The translations under genes and the position numbers were made by a program. DNA of 64,000 bases from Auanema rhodensis (lineage: Eukaryota > Nematoda > Chromadorea > Rhabditida > Rhabditidae), in contig OZ059897.1 of assembly GCA_964057225.1 (NCBI GenBank), positions 14,384,001 to 14,448,000 on the forward strand, in the 5' to 3' direction. Positions 38,683-50,341 of this stretch are shown here, in pieces. Under the pieces are notes generated by a model. The model did no database searches. It saw nothing but the letters and a program-made list of their open reading frames with translations, and had not been told where the DNA came from. Position 1 is the stretch's first letter. Each line of letters starts with the position of its first letter.

Positions 38683-41476
38683 ATGATTCCTACAATAGAT
38701 GGTGTTGCATGGCATTTTACTGGACCACCTGGATGGTAGGTTCTTCTATTTATTAAATAATATGTTGTGAAAATAAGTTTTATATAAACTACAATAAATT
38801 CTTTTTGTGAATATTTTTATAAATTAACTTGGTTATTTTCATGAAAATTTCTTTTTTTTTTGTATTTGCTTTTCATTCATAGTTTCTCTAGTATTGATTG
38901 ATTGCTATCATAGCTAAAGCACATGATATCGAAATGATAGAACCGAACTGTGAGCAGGTTCCATTCGTTCTCTACGAACTAGATTCTTTAAAATAAATTT
39001 TAGAACTGAAATTGACATTTTTTTTGGCCAAATAGATAGCTCAAATATGACGATAAACAATTCTTTCTTATGAAATGAAATTGTTTTTTGTCCAAATATG
39101 AGCTTTGAAAATTCTAATTTCTATGAATTTATATAATTAAATTTGTGTATGAATGATTAAAATAAAATAAAATATTATATTATATAAATTTTCTGATAAG
39201 TAAATGAAAAATGATTCTTTTTAACATTTCTATATTATATAATATATATTAGTATAATATATTTAAATCGTTGATATATAAAGTATAATAACAATATCTT
39301 TTGTTATTTTAATTTATATATAAAAACTTTATTTTAATTATTAATTTATGAAGTTTTGAATATAAATTCACACTGAATGAGAAAATTTTGAATTTAAATT
39401 TAGTTTTACTATGTATAAATACTATATATTCTTTAATAATAATTTATTAATGAGAAAATGAACAGAAAAAGTTTGTATATTCCAATACACCCAAAATGAT
39501 TTTTATAATTTTATATATGAAATGAGTTTGAAATAAAAAATCATAAAATCTAAAAGCTTGGACTATTCCCACAGTAACAAATAAATTAAAATGGAATTAT
39601 AATAAAAATAAAAGTTTGAAAATAAAAATTATTGACATAGTTGATATATGACTGACAGAAAAGATTCACAGAATATATGTATATACAATACTAAAACTAT
39701 TTCAGTGAAGTTGATGATCTTGGATTTAAAAGGCCATGGGATAATAAAGGATGTTCCCCATCTGATACACCATTCGAATTGGGACAGCTTGCCTACGAAG
39801 AGTTCTGGATGGAATATTGCCAAACTTTAATTCGAAGACAAAAACGATGGGATCAGATTGATCCAAGACGTAATCCAAAATGCCGTATGTTTAATAATTT
39901 CTATTTTGAAAATTCTTTCTATTTATTACAGTTCGAAGATTTGTTCATAAAGGTATTCCACATGTTTTAAGAAAAGAAGTAATTTCAATCACTGTTGTGA
40001 AAACATTCTAAACAACAATATTTAAGATTTGGCTTCGAAATTGTCCACCAAGAGGCACTCCAGATCAGAATTATACAGTCCCTTTTGATGTTGTCGAAGC
40101 GATACGAAAAGATTTACCTAGAACATTCCCTGATAATATTTTTCTTGGAACAACAACGTAAGTCTTTCACTTTTCTTTTAAAAAATAATTTGTTTCTTCA
40201 GATCTCGTAATGCCCTTGGACGTATGCTTTACAACTTAGCTCATCATTTACCTATAATAGGATATTGTCAAGTATTTTTGAAATAATTTAAAAAAGAAAC
40301 TTCAAACTATTGTTTAAAGGGATTGAATTTTGTTGCTGGAGTCATTTTGCTTGTTGTGAAAGATGAGAATCGAGCTACTGATCTCTTTGTAAATCAAGTT
40401 CAGAAATGTCAGGATATGTACGATCCGAAATTATCTGGATTACGACGAGATATCCGTGTTCTTCATGCTCTTCTATGGTTAGTGAAATTATATTTATATA
40501 TATTTGAATAAACTTAATATTAAATATTTATATTTATAGGAGTCGGTGTGAAAAGTTTTGTAATTTACTTGAAGAGCTTAGTATCGGCTTAGAACTATTT
40601 GTCACGAAATGGTTCGTTTGTTGGTATGTCGAAGTGCTCCCCATGGAGGTTAGTTTTGTTGAGGAAAAATACGTCATTTCATTTCACACAAATTCACGAT
40701 TAAACTAGATTTAAACATAATGAGTTTTGAAACGAAAAACTATTTGCGTTTCTTTAAGGTTGAGACCAAATGCTGTAGATTCTTGAAACTTTAAGAAAGA
40801 AGGTTTATGAACGATGTCACTTTTCTTTATTTTCGTTTTCATAAAATTAAAATATATGTTCATGTTCTTGAGAAAAGAATAATTGAATAATTTAAATTGA
40901 CAAAGTTGAACAATGAATCACTCATCTCTTTGTGCTTTTGTTCCTTTTTTTTCCAAACAAGAACTGTTGACAAACGTTTTATGAAATTTGGTAGAACATT
41001 CAAAAAATAATTCGTTTTTTTTCAATCACAGATTACATTTGTTTTCAGACTGTTCTACGTATTTGGGATTGTCTATTCTATGATGGAGATGTTTGGTTAT
41101 TCCGTGTTGCTGTCCGACTAATTGGGGAACATCAGCATATTCTGATTCGTGCCAAGAGTATTGACCAGCTTATTCAAGCTTTTAATGATCTCGGGAAGAC
41201 TGCCTACGCATTAGATTGCCATAAACTAATAGCTGTGAGTTATCATACTCAAAAAAAAACAAATTATATACACATATATAATTATTATATAAATATATAT
41301 AATTATTACTAATCAATAGTTATATTGCAATTTAGGATGCAAAATTCGAGCCAATTGATCAAAATCTTGTAGACAAACTTCGAGTTAGTGAAGATTTAGA
41401 ATATGATCTTGCCGAATGTGTTGAAGCTGTAGCTGCTGCTGTTGCCGGTAGAGAAAAAAAATCAAAAAATACATAA
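38683..41476 (+). CDS. GRTP1: GRTP1-like TBC-domain Rab GTPase-activating protein
   Basis: This gene encodes a predicted GTPase-activating protein for Rab GTPases in membrane traffic. Nine coding exons: 38683-38735, 39706-39884, 39932-39978, 40027-40157, 40202-40271, 40320-40477, 40540-40648, 41049-41234 and 41336-41476, giving 357 aa (human GRTP1 is about 336). After a short N-terminus (DDLGFKRP, as in GRTP1) comes a complete TBC domain, roughly residues 85-310. The arginine-finger motif IxxDxxR is at 119-125 (Arg125, in the GRTP1-typical DLPRTFPDN context). The glutamine-finger motif YCQG is at 158-161 (Gln160), and RIWDCLF is near 253-259. Both catalytic fingers are present, so it should be active. 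All junctions keep frame. Introns are 44-101 nt except the first (970) and seventh (400). The start is the first in-frame ATG after an acceptor-like TTTAG. The least certain part is exon 1, which is short and poorly conserved; TBC membership is secure. Confidence 0.88.
38736..39705 (+). other. Intron 1 of the TBC gene (970 nt)
   Basis: Donor GTAGGT, acceptor TTTCAG. It is by far the longest intron of this gene. It holds a 67-nt imperfect hairpin at 39038-39104 and otherwise AT-rich DNA. Confidence 0.75.
39038..39104 (+). ncRNA. Intronic pre-miRNA-like hairpin (candidate)
   Basis: The arms pair as AGCTCA (39038-39043) with TGAGCT (39099-39104), about 8 of 11 following positions, AAACAATT (39055-39062) with AATTGTTT (39079-39086), then TTTC/GAAA around a TTAT loop. 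By hand I count about 26 pairs, one of them G-U, with small bulges. Size and shape suit a pre-miRNA and it lies in sense orientation in an intron. No known miRNA seed is recognised, and AT-rich DNA makes chance pairing likelier. Confidence 0.3.
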
Positions 41477-41622
41477 TATTGTTAGTTTCAAACATGTTTT
41501 TAAAGTTAATAATAAGATGACATACATATAATTTATTATTTCTTTTCTTCATCAAAATATTTCTTTTCAATTTTATTCTATTCAAATAATATATTTCAAT
41601 ATTATAAAACTACAAAATATTG

Positions 41623-41628
41623 AATAAA
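41623..41628 (+). terminator. Probable polyadenylation signal of the TBC gene
   Basis: AATAAA lies 147 nt after the stop codon, in AT-rich sequence. Because AATAAA is frequent in such DNA, this assignment is tentative. Confidence 0.45.
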
Positions 41629-42653
41629 GTAAATGATAAAAAAGAGAATAATCAAAATAAACGAAAAAAAAATAAATAAAAATTGATAATAGAAGAAGAA
41701 ATAAAATTGAAAAGAACTATACATACATAAATCCTAAATTATCCCACCTTTGTGCTCATGTGATTCCACACCATATTATATTGATGATGATATATTATAT
41801 GACATATTATTATTATTATTCCCAATTGAATAAATTCTATATATATATATATATTATTATTATATATTAAAAATTTCAATTTATTGATAGTTACATAGTA
41901 TTGCCAATTATAATACATATAAACTGCATACATATAAGTAAATTATACTGTTAAAAATGTATTTTATTAAATTTCACGCAGATTTTTTCAAAATTTTTTT
42001 CTGTTTTTTAAAAATAGCCTTTAAGATTCAAAAGATGTTTTTCACGTGATTAGCATATTAATGAGCTTCACGGTTATTTGACATACGACACTATTTCATC
42101 GTAATTCTTGCAAACTGAATGGTTGTACTACTTTCCTGCTACTAACCCTCTTATTTTATTTTTCAATAGTTTCTTAAACTTTAAAAAAAATTTATGTTCA
42201 TATAACATATTCAAATAATTATACACACATATATAATTATTTATTGAAAATCTAAAAATATTCTGATTATTAATAGAAATAGAATTAATTAATGAAATTG
42301 AGAAAAAAAATTAGTTGTAATAAGAAATGTTGAAGAAAGCAAAAAGGAAAAGGCGATTCTTTAGAGGTTCACCAATGAATTAAGCTGGAAAAGCGAACAG
42401 CCTTCAAGAGATTTATATTCCAGTTAAATGAATTTTAAAATGATCTCATGTGCTTTATTTTCTTCTTCTGGTAAAAAATTTCTTTTTCCTCTTCTTCATA
42501 CTTATGGCAATACAATTTTTTTTCTATTTTATCTCACTGAGTATTGATTGAAATTGCGTTTAACTATCATATATATTTGCGGATTTCGAAAACTGATAGA
42601 AGAAGTAATCGCTTAGTATTGATTGTTTATTAAAATATAAAATCTATTCTATA

Positions 42654-42654
42654 C

Positions 42655-42689
<35 letters not shown>

Positions 42690-42710
42690 TCATATTCATA
42701 TATATATATT
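42654..42710. repeat. (TA)n-rich repeat
   Basis: About 57 bp of TA dinucleotides with TG and CA interruptions. Confidence 0.9.
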
Positions 42711-45700
42711 GTTATATTTATAACATAAACATTTATAAGTTATGTATATGTTATTAATCTTTAACTTCAATTTCAATTTCATATTCTGTGTTGCAATTTT
42801 CTTTTTTTTTCCTTTTCGTCTTTTCTTCTGTCATGTCAATTTTCAATTTTTTATTGTCAAAAGAGTTTCTTTGATGTAGATTGTCAAAGTTATTCTCCCC
42901 GCTTCTTTATTTCGTTGAGATAGCAAAATCGCAACCGTTTCATGCTATTGAAAATGACTTTGAAACCAAACATGATGAGCTGGCATTAAAGAGCATTGCT
43001 TGCTGAGCTTTTTCAATTAAAAATGTTCTTGGGAAGAGAAAGCATTATTCTTCAAATTATTTTGGCTACAGATTAACATTGATTACTTTTTCTTATATAA
43101 ATAAGCTTATATTGTTTTATTATTATTTCTATTATATCTTATAATTTAATTAAATATAATATTAGTTATGTATTACTTGGACTATAATTAAAATTTGTAT
43201 CAATAAAAGATTTTCAAAGAATGAAAATGTGATTTACTTGAAAGATGAAACAGCTGACAGAAATATTCAGCTGATTCCCAGAGGCAGTTGCCGTCCGTTT
43301 TCTGTAACTTATTCGATGGACTTTGCTTGAATCACTAGTATATAATTTTTCTTTTTTGGAATTTCATGTTCCATTCCTCTATTTACCAAACTGTACTCAG
43401 GACTCTACTTTCATTGTGTTGTCAATATGATCTGTATTAGCCAACACAATACGTTCACTTGCAAAGCATTTCTCATTTTCTCTCCTGTAAGCTCAATAAA
43501 CATTGAGTTAATGCATAGATTTCAAAATAAAATATATGAATTGACATTCTGATAACAAGTCAATCATCATTGTCACATATACAAGACTAGTTATTCATTT
43601 TTTGGCCGTTTTTTCTTAATTTCTTATTGTTTTTATGGAATCATCTTCTTTTCGCTGAAGTATATTTCTTTTTTTCACTAGGGCATGCGTTCTTCTTCTT
43701 TCGTATTCTAAGATTTCTCATCCCTTCTTTGTTTTCTCATTTGTCCTGTCATATTGGACATATGTCGATTTGCTTTTGGATTGTATGGAATACCTTCTGA
43801 AATTCGTCTATATAGTTTTAATTTAATTTTTAATTTAAAAGTTTTCAATTTATATTTTGTTTGTTGTTGTTATGTTCTTCTTTTCAATTTCTAGGTTCAT
43901 AGGTCAATTTATTTCTTCATTGAGTACTATTGACGGTCGAGAGAAGAAGATGCATTGTCTTTTGGTCCGAAAATCGATTTTCTGCTCAAAATCTTACCAA
44001 AGCAAAGACTGTATAGACTTTAACACGCGCTAGTTTGTGGGCAACGATGACGAAAATAGAAAATACATCAGGCCTCTTCTATCACTCTTATCGCGATTGC
44101 ATTTGATTCATCTTCAAATAATTTCTAACGAAATATGTGTTGAAAACAGAAAGTGTGTGTGTGAAATCCTTCAAGAATCTACTGACAGTTGTGTTGTAGC
44201 GGTATGGTTGTCTAAGTTCATTCAGAATTTTTGCTTTCTTCTTTTCTGTATTCATTCGCTTCCCACCCATGTCAACTATTTACTATCCGTTCGTTTTTCA
44301 AACAATCTAATTAACTGGTCCTCTTTCTTTCATTCAAAAGATAATCTTCTCGTTTCTTTGCCCTTAATAGCTCTTCTCAATTCAGCCATATATCTTGGTC
44401 GTGCCGGAGCTTTTTTTTTGTTGTAAAAGCTTCGTTCATCAAACTGCATTGATATCATTGTTTTTCTTTTGACTCGTTACAATAGATTTTCATTTTCAGT
44501 TAGTTTGTTAGTTTTTTATCTTTTTTTTTTGGTTTTTCAATTCACTCCATTTTTCAATTTCAAGCTTGTATCTTGTCTGAATAATCTTTTTAATTTGTTT
44601 TCTATTGTTTCTCTTTATCTTTTCAATTACTATTTGATCATTCGTTTTCTCGCTTATTGACCAATGTTTAACATACTATTAACTATATAAATATATGTAT
44701 ATGATTACTATATAATTATATTTCGATATAAAAATCTTTTTTTTTCTCCTATAATGTGACATTTATGTTTTAAAGAAAAACTCAAATCTATTTTGCTTGA
44801 AATTCATAACGTTTCTACCATCTAGACCTGTAGCAGGTATAGAGTATCTCTAACCCAGTTTTTTGGTCGATAATCAATTATCATACTATATAGCTATTTT
44901 GGGTATTTTTCAAAAAAAATAATTAATTTTTTTCGTGCACCTTTCATTCTTTTCCCTTTTCAAGTTTAATAAAACTTGGCATTTTGACTGAGTTATTCTT
45001 ACTTTCTTGGAAAATTCTTTTGTTTGTCCGGTCGCTTTGCCTTTTTTGTTCTCCGTTGTCTCAGGTTATAGCATTCTTTGGATTTTTAAATTTTTTTTTT
45101 TTAATATTTGAATGTCCAAGGTTAGAGGTTTACAACATAAATTTTCTTATTTATAATATTGTTATGTCATGAATTCCCTTTAGGGGAATAAATTTGTTTC
45201 ATTTCCTCCCTTCTTCACTATTCACAAGCATCCCTAAAGAGAAAAGCTTCAAGTCTTCCTTAGGAAATCATATTTTGAAGTAGACAACCTAATGTTTTTC
45301 TAAGATTCATCGTGAATCTTGCTCTCGTACTTTTCAGTCTAGCTCCTCAGCATCGCTTAGCACATGGAAGAAGAGAAATATTCTACAGTTTTCAATTCAC
45401 ATTCGTCACTATTTCTATAATTATCATTTTCATAAATTCTATTATCATAAATTTGTTTTCTTCAGCATTTTTCAGTATCTATACTTTGAATATATTTCAG
45501 AAATTGCTAGTCAAAGTCCACTGTGCAACAAAGAAGGACACTGCTTAACTGAGACGACGACATCTTGTTTAAAACAAAATTTTCTTTTCACATCTTCATC
45601 TGTCTAGTGCTTTCCTTGCATATTTCATTTTTCTAACATAAGTGAAGTCTACGCTTCTTCTCGATCTGCGTAAGATGATATCACCCTGATCTCATCCGAC

Positions 45701-46472
45701 TCGTTTTGCTGCTGCTCTGAGCCTGAACTCCATTAACCAGATTGACATTGCCTCAATCCTTTTTCAAAAAGACTCTTAAAGTAGGTTTCTTCTTTTTTTT
45801 CTTTTTTTATTGTCGGCCACATTTCCTTATACGCATCTCTTTAAAACAAGAAAAAAATAAAACATTGGCTTAGTTAACTTTGGAAAAGGCATAAGAGAAA
45901 TAGAGATGGATGTCTATAAGAGAGAGATAGAAAGAGAGAGCATCCTTTTCAAACTTATTTTTGAAATGCTCTATTTAGTCAAGACCTTCAATTTCGATAG
46001 AATCTTTGACAAAAACGTCAAAAGCAACATCAACAATACACATAGACAACTATAATGTCTTCAGTTTTGCTTGATTTTGAATCCATTTTTCACTGAGCAC
46101 GAGATAATGCAATTCTGAAATCTATTAGAACAGACATCTATCAGTTCATTTTTCAACCTATTTTCGAGATTTATAATTTTTTTCAGTTTGTATTGCCATT
46201 TTGTCTTTTCTATGTTTATCTTTCGACCCTTCATCCATCTTTTAAGTTACAAGTTTTAAATGTATGATGTATGTGAAAAGCTATGAAGTATACGTAGTAC
46301 TACAAAGCTAAATATTGTGGTCAAAAATATCTTTATGACCAAAAAAAATCTTTTCTTTTTCAATGTTTCTTTTTGTACCTTTTTGATCAAATATTAATCT
46401 TTTTTTTTAATATACAGAGGAGAGTTGTCTTCTTTTCAATTTCTTGAAAATTATAATCTTTTTCAAAATTTC

Positions 46473-46474
46473 AG
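46473..46474 (+). other. Candidate trans-splice or 5' UTR acceptor of TMCO4
   Basis: TTTCAG ends at 46474 and the start codon begins at 46476, leaving a one-base leader. Such spacing is common where a spliced leader is added and unusual for a cis-spliced UTR intron. Confidence 0.5.
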
Positions 46475-46475
46475 A

Positions 46476-49337
46476 ATGAGCTCTAAAACTATAAAGCAAC
46501 CGTTATCAGGATCGTTTCCTCAACGAATGTGTTCATTTAATAATAATTCAGGTAAATATTAATATTCAGTTCCTATCTAATTTATGTTTGTTGTAGATAC
46601 ATCTGGATCACAACAAAGTCTTCGATCTAATGAAGAGGTTTAAATTGAAAACTATTTTTGATGTTTTATACTTGTTCTAATAATTCAGATGAATGCTGTT
46701 CTTCAACCAACTACACGTTTTGCATTTGCTGATCTCATAACTTCAATTCTCCGACTAGATTTTTGGGATGAGAGAGATCCACATTCTATGTAAGTTATTA
46801 TGTTGTTTATTTGTTGTTTTCTAACACATTCTTATAGCCACTTGTCAGCTATACTCATATTTTAGATTTTTTTGCAAAGTTGCTTTTGAAACGATCGTGT
46901 CAGCTGTGGAACTTCCCGAAAAAACTATCAAAACTTTGAAACTTAATTTAGAGGTTTCTATACTTTATAAAAAAAAAGATTAAAAGATTCGATGAAATAT
47001 AGGGAGAGCAGCAAATTGGGGATATTACGGTGATGATTACCTCAATCAAGGATGATCCTCTTATTAAAGAAAATGGCTCTCTTCAGTTGTTAGGATCAGT
47101 TTTACTATCTGTAGTTAATTCAGGTTTATTCAGCTTTCTTTGAAATATAACTCATAATTTTATATTTGTTTAGGTAATTATGATAGTCGTTACCGTGTTC
47201 TTTTACGACATATTGCAACATTATTAGCTGTTTCTTGGGACGATGTTGAAGACGTAAGTTGAATATTCCATAAAAAGAAAATAATATTTCTGATTTTAAA
47301 TAAGCTTTTTTGAACGTTTCAGCTAGAAGATTCGTTTGTTGGATCTTCGGTGGATGAAGAGTTTGTAGAATCAGAGTGAGTTTAGTTCTGTTTTTATTCT
47401 TTTTATTTTCGTATGAAAATTGCATTGAACTATTCAGAATTTCAAATAATATGCATACGTAAGTTAGTTGTTGTGTTGTGATCACAGTGTAGATGTTGAA
47501 TTTTTCACAAGAAAAATTTGGAAGATTATTATTTTCATAAGAAAGTTTATAGATACTCTCGGAAAGCTCGTGAATCGAAGCAACGCAACAAGAAAATCAA
47601 ACGCTATCTTCTCATCGGGGCAGCTGGAAGTGTTGGCGGTGTTTTAATTGGTTAGTTTCTAACTTTAATTTTCTTTCAAAAATCAAAAATCTTATGGTTT
47701 AAGGATTGACTGGAGGATTAGCCGCTCCATTAGTAGCTAGTGGAGTTGGAGCTCTTTTGGGAACGGGTACATTAGCTGGCTTAACTACTGCTGCGGGAGC
47801 AGCAGCACTGGGCACATCATTTGGTATTGCCGGTGCTGGTCTGTCAGGCTACAAGGTACAGCTACGAGAATTATCTAAATACAAATACTCATATAATAAA
47901 GATGAAAAAACGTGTTGGAGCTATAGAAGAATTTTCTGTTGAATCGTTAACTGAAGGATCAAGTCTACACTGCGTTCTTGTGGTTAGTGGATGGATTGAT
48001 AGAGATACGGTATAGCGAAATCTTTCAATGAACTGTGTCAAATTGTTTTTTGAATTTCAGACTTCAGAATATGCCTTTGTACAGCAATGGAGACATTTAT
48101 GCCATTCGAGAGAACAATATACATTAAGATATGAAAGTAAATATCTAACAGAGTTGGGAAATGCTATTCAATACATGATGAGCTTTGCTGTCTCAGTTGC
48201 AATTCAACAAACCCTAATGGAAACCGCATTAGCGGGTCAGTTAATTCCTCAATAACTTGATATTTCATTGAGAATAATAGAATTTTCTAAATTGTTGTTT
48301 TACAGGTCTTATGACTGCAGTAGCCTGGCCTGTTGCCTTGTTATCGTGTGCTTCAGTGCTCGATAATCCATGGAATGTCTGTATAGCAAGGGCAGCTGAA
48401 GTAAGAAAACCTAACATAATTTCTTTACCATATCTAAATTTCAATTGTGTTAGCGTTACAAAAAGGTTTGTGTTTCAGGTTGGAGAACATTTGGCTGAAG
48501 TTTTACTCAGCCGTTCACATGGTAAACGACCCATTACGTTGATAGGATTCAGTCTTGGAGCACGTGTCATATTCCATTGCTTGCTAGCTTTAAGTAAACG
48601 AGTTGAGAGCGTTGGTTAGTATTACTTTAATTTTTTCTTTTTTTTTTCAATTCATGTGATGCGGTATCAGTTTTTCAAGTGTTGTATTATTTTTTACTTT
48701 TTCATTTCAAGGGATCATCGAAGATGTTGTTCTGTTAGGAGCTCCGGTTACGGCATCACCAAAACAATGGGCACAATTGAGTACTGTAGTTGGTGGGCGT
48801 ATTATCAACGGTTATTGTGAAACTGACTGGTTATTAAGGTTTAATTACGATAATTTGAAAAAAAAATTCAAAATTCATTTTTCAGATTCCTATACCGAAC
48901 AATGAGCGTTCAATTTCGTATAGCTGGTACTGGACCGATTGATAATAAGGATAACAAAAAAATTTTCAATTATAATCTTAGCCATATAGTATGAAGCTAA
49001 TCATATATTATATGTTATAATCATGAAATTGTAGGTAAAAGGTCATATGGATTACGCTCGACGCTTAACTGAAGTATTGAACGCTGTTGGTGTTCGAGTT
49101 GGTCCACATTCCGAAGATTCTGTCGTTGATTTAGCGGAACTCGGATATTCACAAGAAAATCCGATGGAAGCTTCTGATGCGCTTAATCCCTTAACACCTT
49201 CTCCTGAAAGTGATTTACATGATGACTTGATGGGCAAAATCCATGAAATTCGAATAACAGATAAAGAAAAACCCAATCGAGTATTCTCACCTAATGATTC
49301 CAATTCCTCAATTTCTGATGAAAGTACGAGTATTTGA
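46476..49337 (+). CDS. TMCO4: TMCO4, DUF726 integral-membrane alpha/beta-hydrolase-like protein
   Basis: Sixteen coding exons (46476-46551, 46597-46637, 46689-46789, 46866-46953, 47003-47123, 47174-47253, 47323-47375, 47553-47650, 47704-47855, 47902-48009, 48061-48235, 48306-48400, 48479-48614, 48712-48838, 48886-48988, 49035-49337) give 618 aa, close to human TMCO4 (about 634). In order: a soluble N-terminal region; a Gly/Ala-rich hydrophobic membrane region, about residues 205-270, ending in GYKMKKRVGAIEEF, typical of DUF726; then an alpha/beta-hydrolase-like half with the nucleophile motif GFSLG at 419-423 (Ser421), LLGAPV near 449-454, and VKGHMDY with the probable catalytic His522. The tail is acidic and Ser-rich. 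No break or missing motif is seen. The substrate is unknown for the family. Introns are 45-177 nt and all junctions keep frame. Convergent with the C2 gene downstream. Confidence 0.93.
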
Positions 49338-49622
49338 GGAAAAAAGCATTTTTGAAAGTTTTTTTTCTAATTGAAACGGGCTAACATACTCAAGATTCTT
49401 GTAAATTATTGGTTACTGTGATAACATTCCTTTCCATTTTGTTTGAAATTAATTTAAATAATGAATGTATATACTAATTAATGAATATGAAAAAAATTAA
49501 AACTTTTTTTTATTTTTTAGTTTAATTATTTGAAGAAAAAAAATTTATTCGAGAAAATAACTATCTCTCAAAGTATTTATAAACTCAAATAATGAAATGC
49601 AACCGATTGAGCAAAAACTAAA

Positions 49623-49628
49623 AATAAA
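49623..49628 (+). terminator. Possible polyadenylation signal of TMCO4
   Basis: AATAAA lies 286 nt after the stop. Nearer non-canonical signals are possible. Confidence 0.3.
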
Positions 49629-49813
49629 ATAATTAATTGTTCACTATACATTAGTATAGCTATAAGATATATTACTTTCTATATCATCATATTCGTCTAA
49701 TTTGAAAAACATCTTATTTCAAGAGTCAAAAAAGAATTTATATTTTTATAAAAAACATTTGATATTCTGCAAATGAATTTAAAAACAGTAAGTGTCAAAG
49801 CTGAAAATAAGAT

Positions 49814-49930
49814 GAATCATTCTAATGATGAATGAGCTGTATACTCAGGCTTTTTCGCCTTTAAGTGCGACATGAACATTCCGGTTAGACACGTTTCTCA
49901 TTTGGATACCTGAGTTCGATCTAATGATTC
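49814..49930 (+). ncRNA. Nested inverted repeat with C/D-box-like motifs (candidate structured RNA)
   Basis: Outer arms GAATCATT (49814-49821) and AATGATTC (49923-49930) pair perfectly; inner arms ACTCAGG (49843-49849) and CCTGAGT (49909-49915) also pair perfectly. A C-box-like ATGATGA (49824-49830) follows the 5' outer arm, and a CTGA D-box-like motif (49910-49913) precedes the 3' outer arm. That is the arrangement of C/D snoRNAs, but the 9-nt gap after CTGA and the overlap of D box with a stem are atypical. No rRNA guide was recognised. Confidence 0.25.
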
Positions 49931-50268
49931 TTAAAAATTCTTCGAATTGTCTCGAATTTTCCTTATGTTCGCTGGTCATTCATGAATATTCTCTATTTCA
50001 AGTATTTATAATTTCAAAATTATATGGAATTGATCTAAATAGACATAAAAATCAATGAAGATAATTTTAACCAGATAGTTGAAGATATACATATACATAG
50101 TTGATAAGATAAGATTGATACCTGAGCTACAAAGCCTATAAAGACAATTAATAAATTGTTAAAATTTAATAGATTAATATGGTTTAAAAAAGGTTTAAAT
50201 ATAATTTAAATAAAATTAATTATATATAAATATATAAATTTATAATTTATAAATATTGTTATCAAATA

Positions 50269-50274
50269 TTTATT
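50269..50274 (-). terminator. Probable polyadenylation signal of the C2 gene
   Basis: AATAAA on the minus strand, about 68 nt after the stop codon. Confidence 0.5.
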
Positions 50275-50341
50275 CAATTATTTAATTTTTGTACATTTTT
50301 CTTTTAAATACCAGTATGGCTTGGAATTAGAGATGACAAAT

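Larger units (their letters stand above)
41477..46475. other. Intergenic region between the TBC gene and TMCO4
   Basis: I see no gene in these 5 kb. The stretch holds the TBC 3' UTR, an ATT/AT-rich repeat near 41807-41870, a TA repeat at 42654-42710, and a perfect CAGCTGA/TCAGCTG inverted repeat (43251-43273, 9-nt loop). A less AT-rich segment runs from about 43.2 to 45.9 kb with a 129-codon frame (44037-44426) that opens with GTG and shows no motif. The 5-kb gap argues against an operon of the two plus-strand genes. Confidence 0.55.
49338..50341. other. Convergent intergenic region (TMCO4 and C2 gene 3' ends)
   Basis: About 1 kb holding both 3' UTRs. The middle (about 49800-49990) is less AT-rich than its flanks and contains the nested inverted repeat at 49814-49930. 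The rest is A/T low-complexity sequence. Confidence 0.7.

Noticed and set aside
44037-44426. 129-codon plus-strand frame between the TBC gene and TMCO4
   Set aside because: It starts with GTG, has no motif, and sits in low-complexity T-rich DNA. Chance ORF.
47126-47485. 119-codon minus-strand frame
   Set aside because: It is antisense to TMCO4 exons and introns whose plus-strand frame is clearly conserved.
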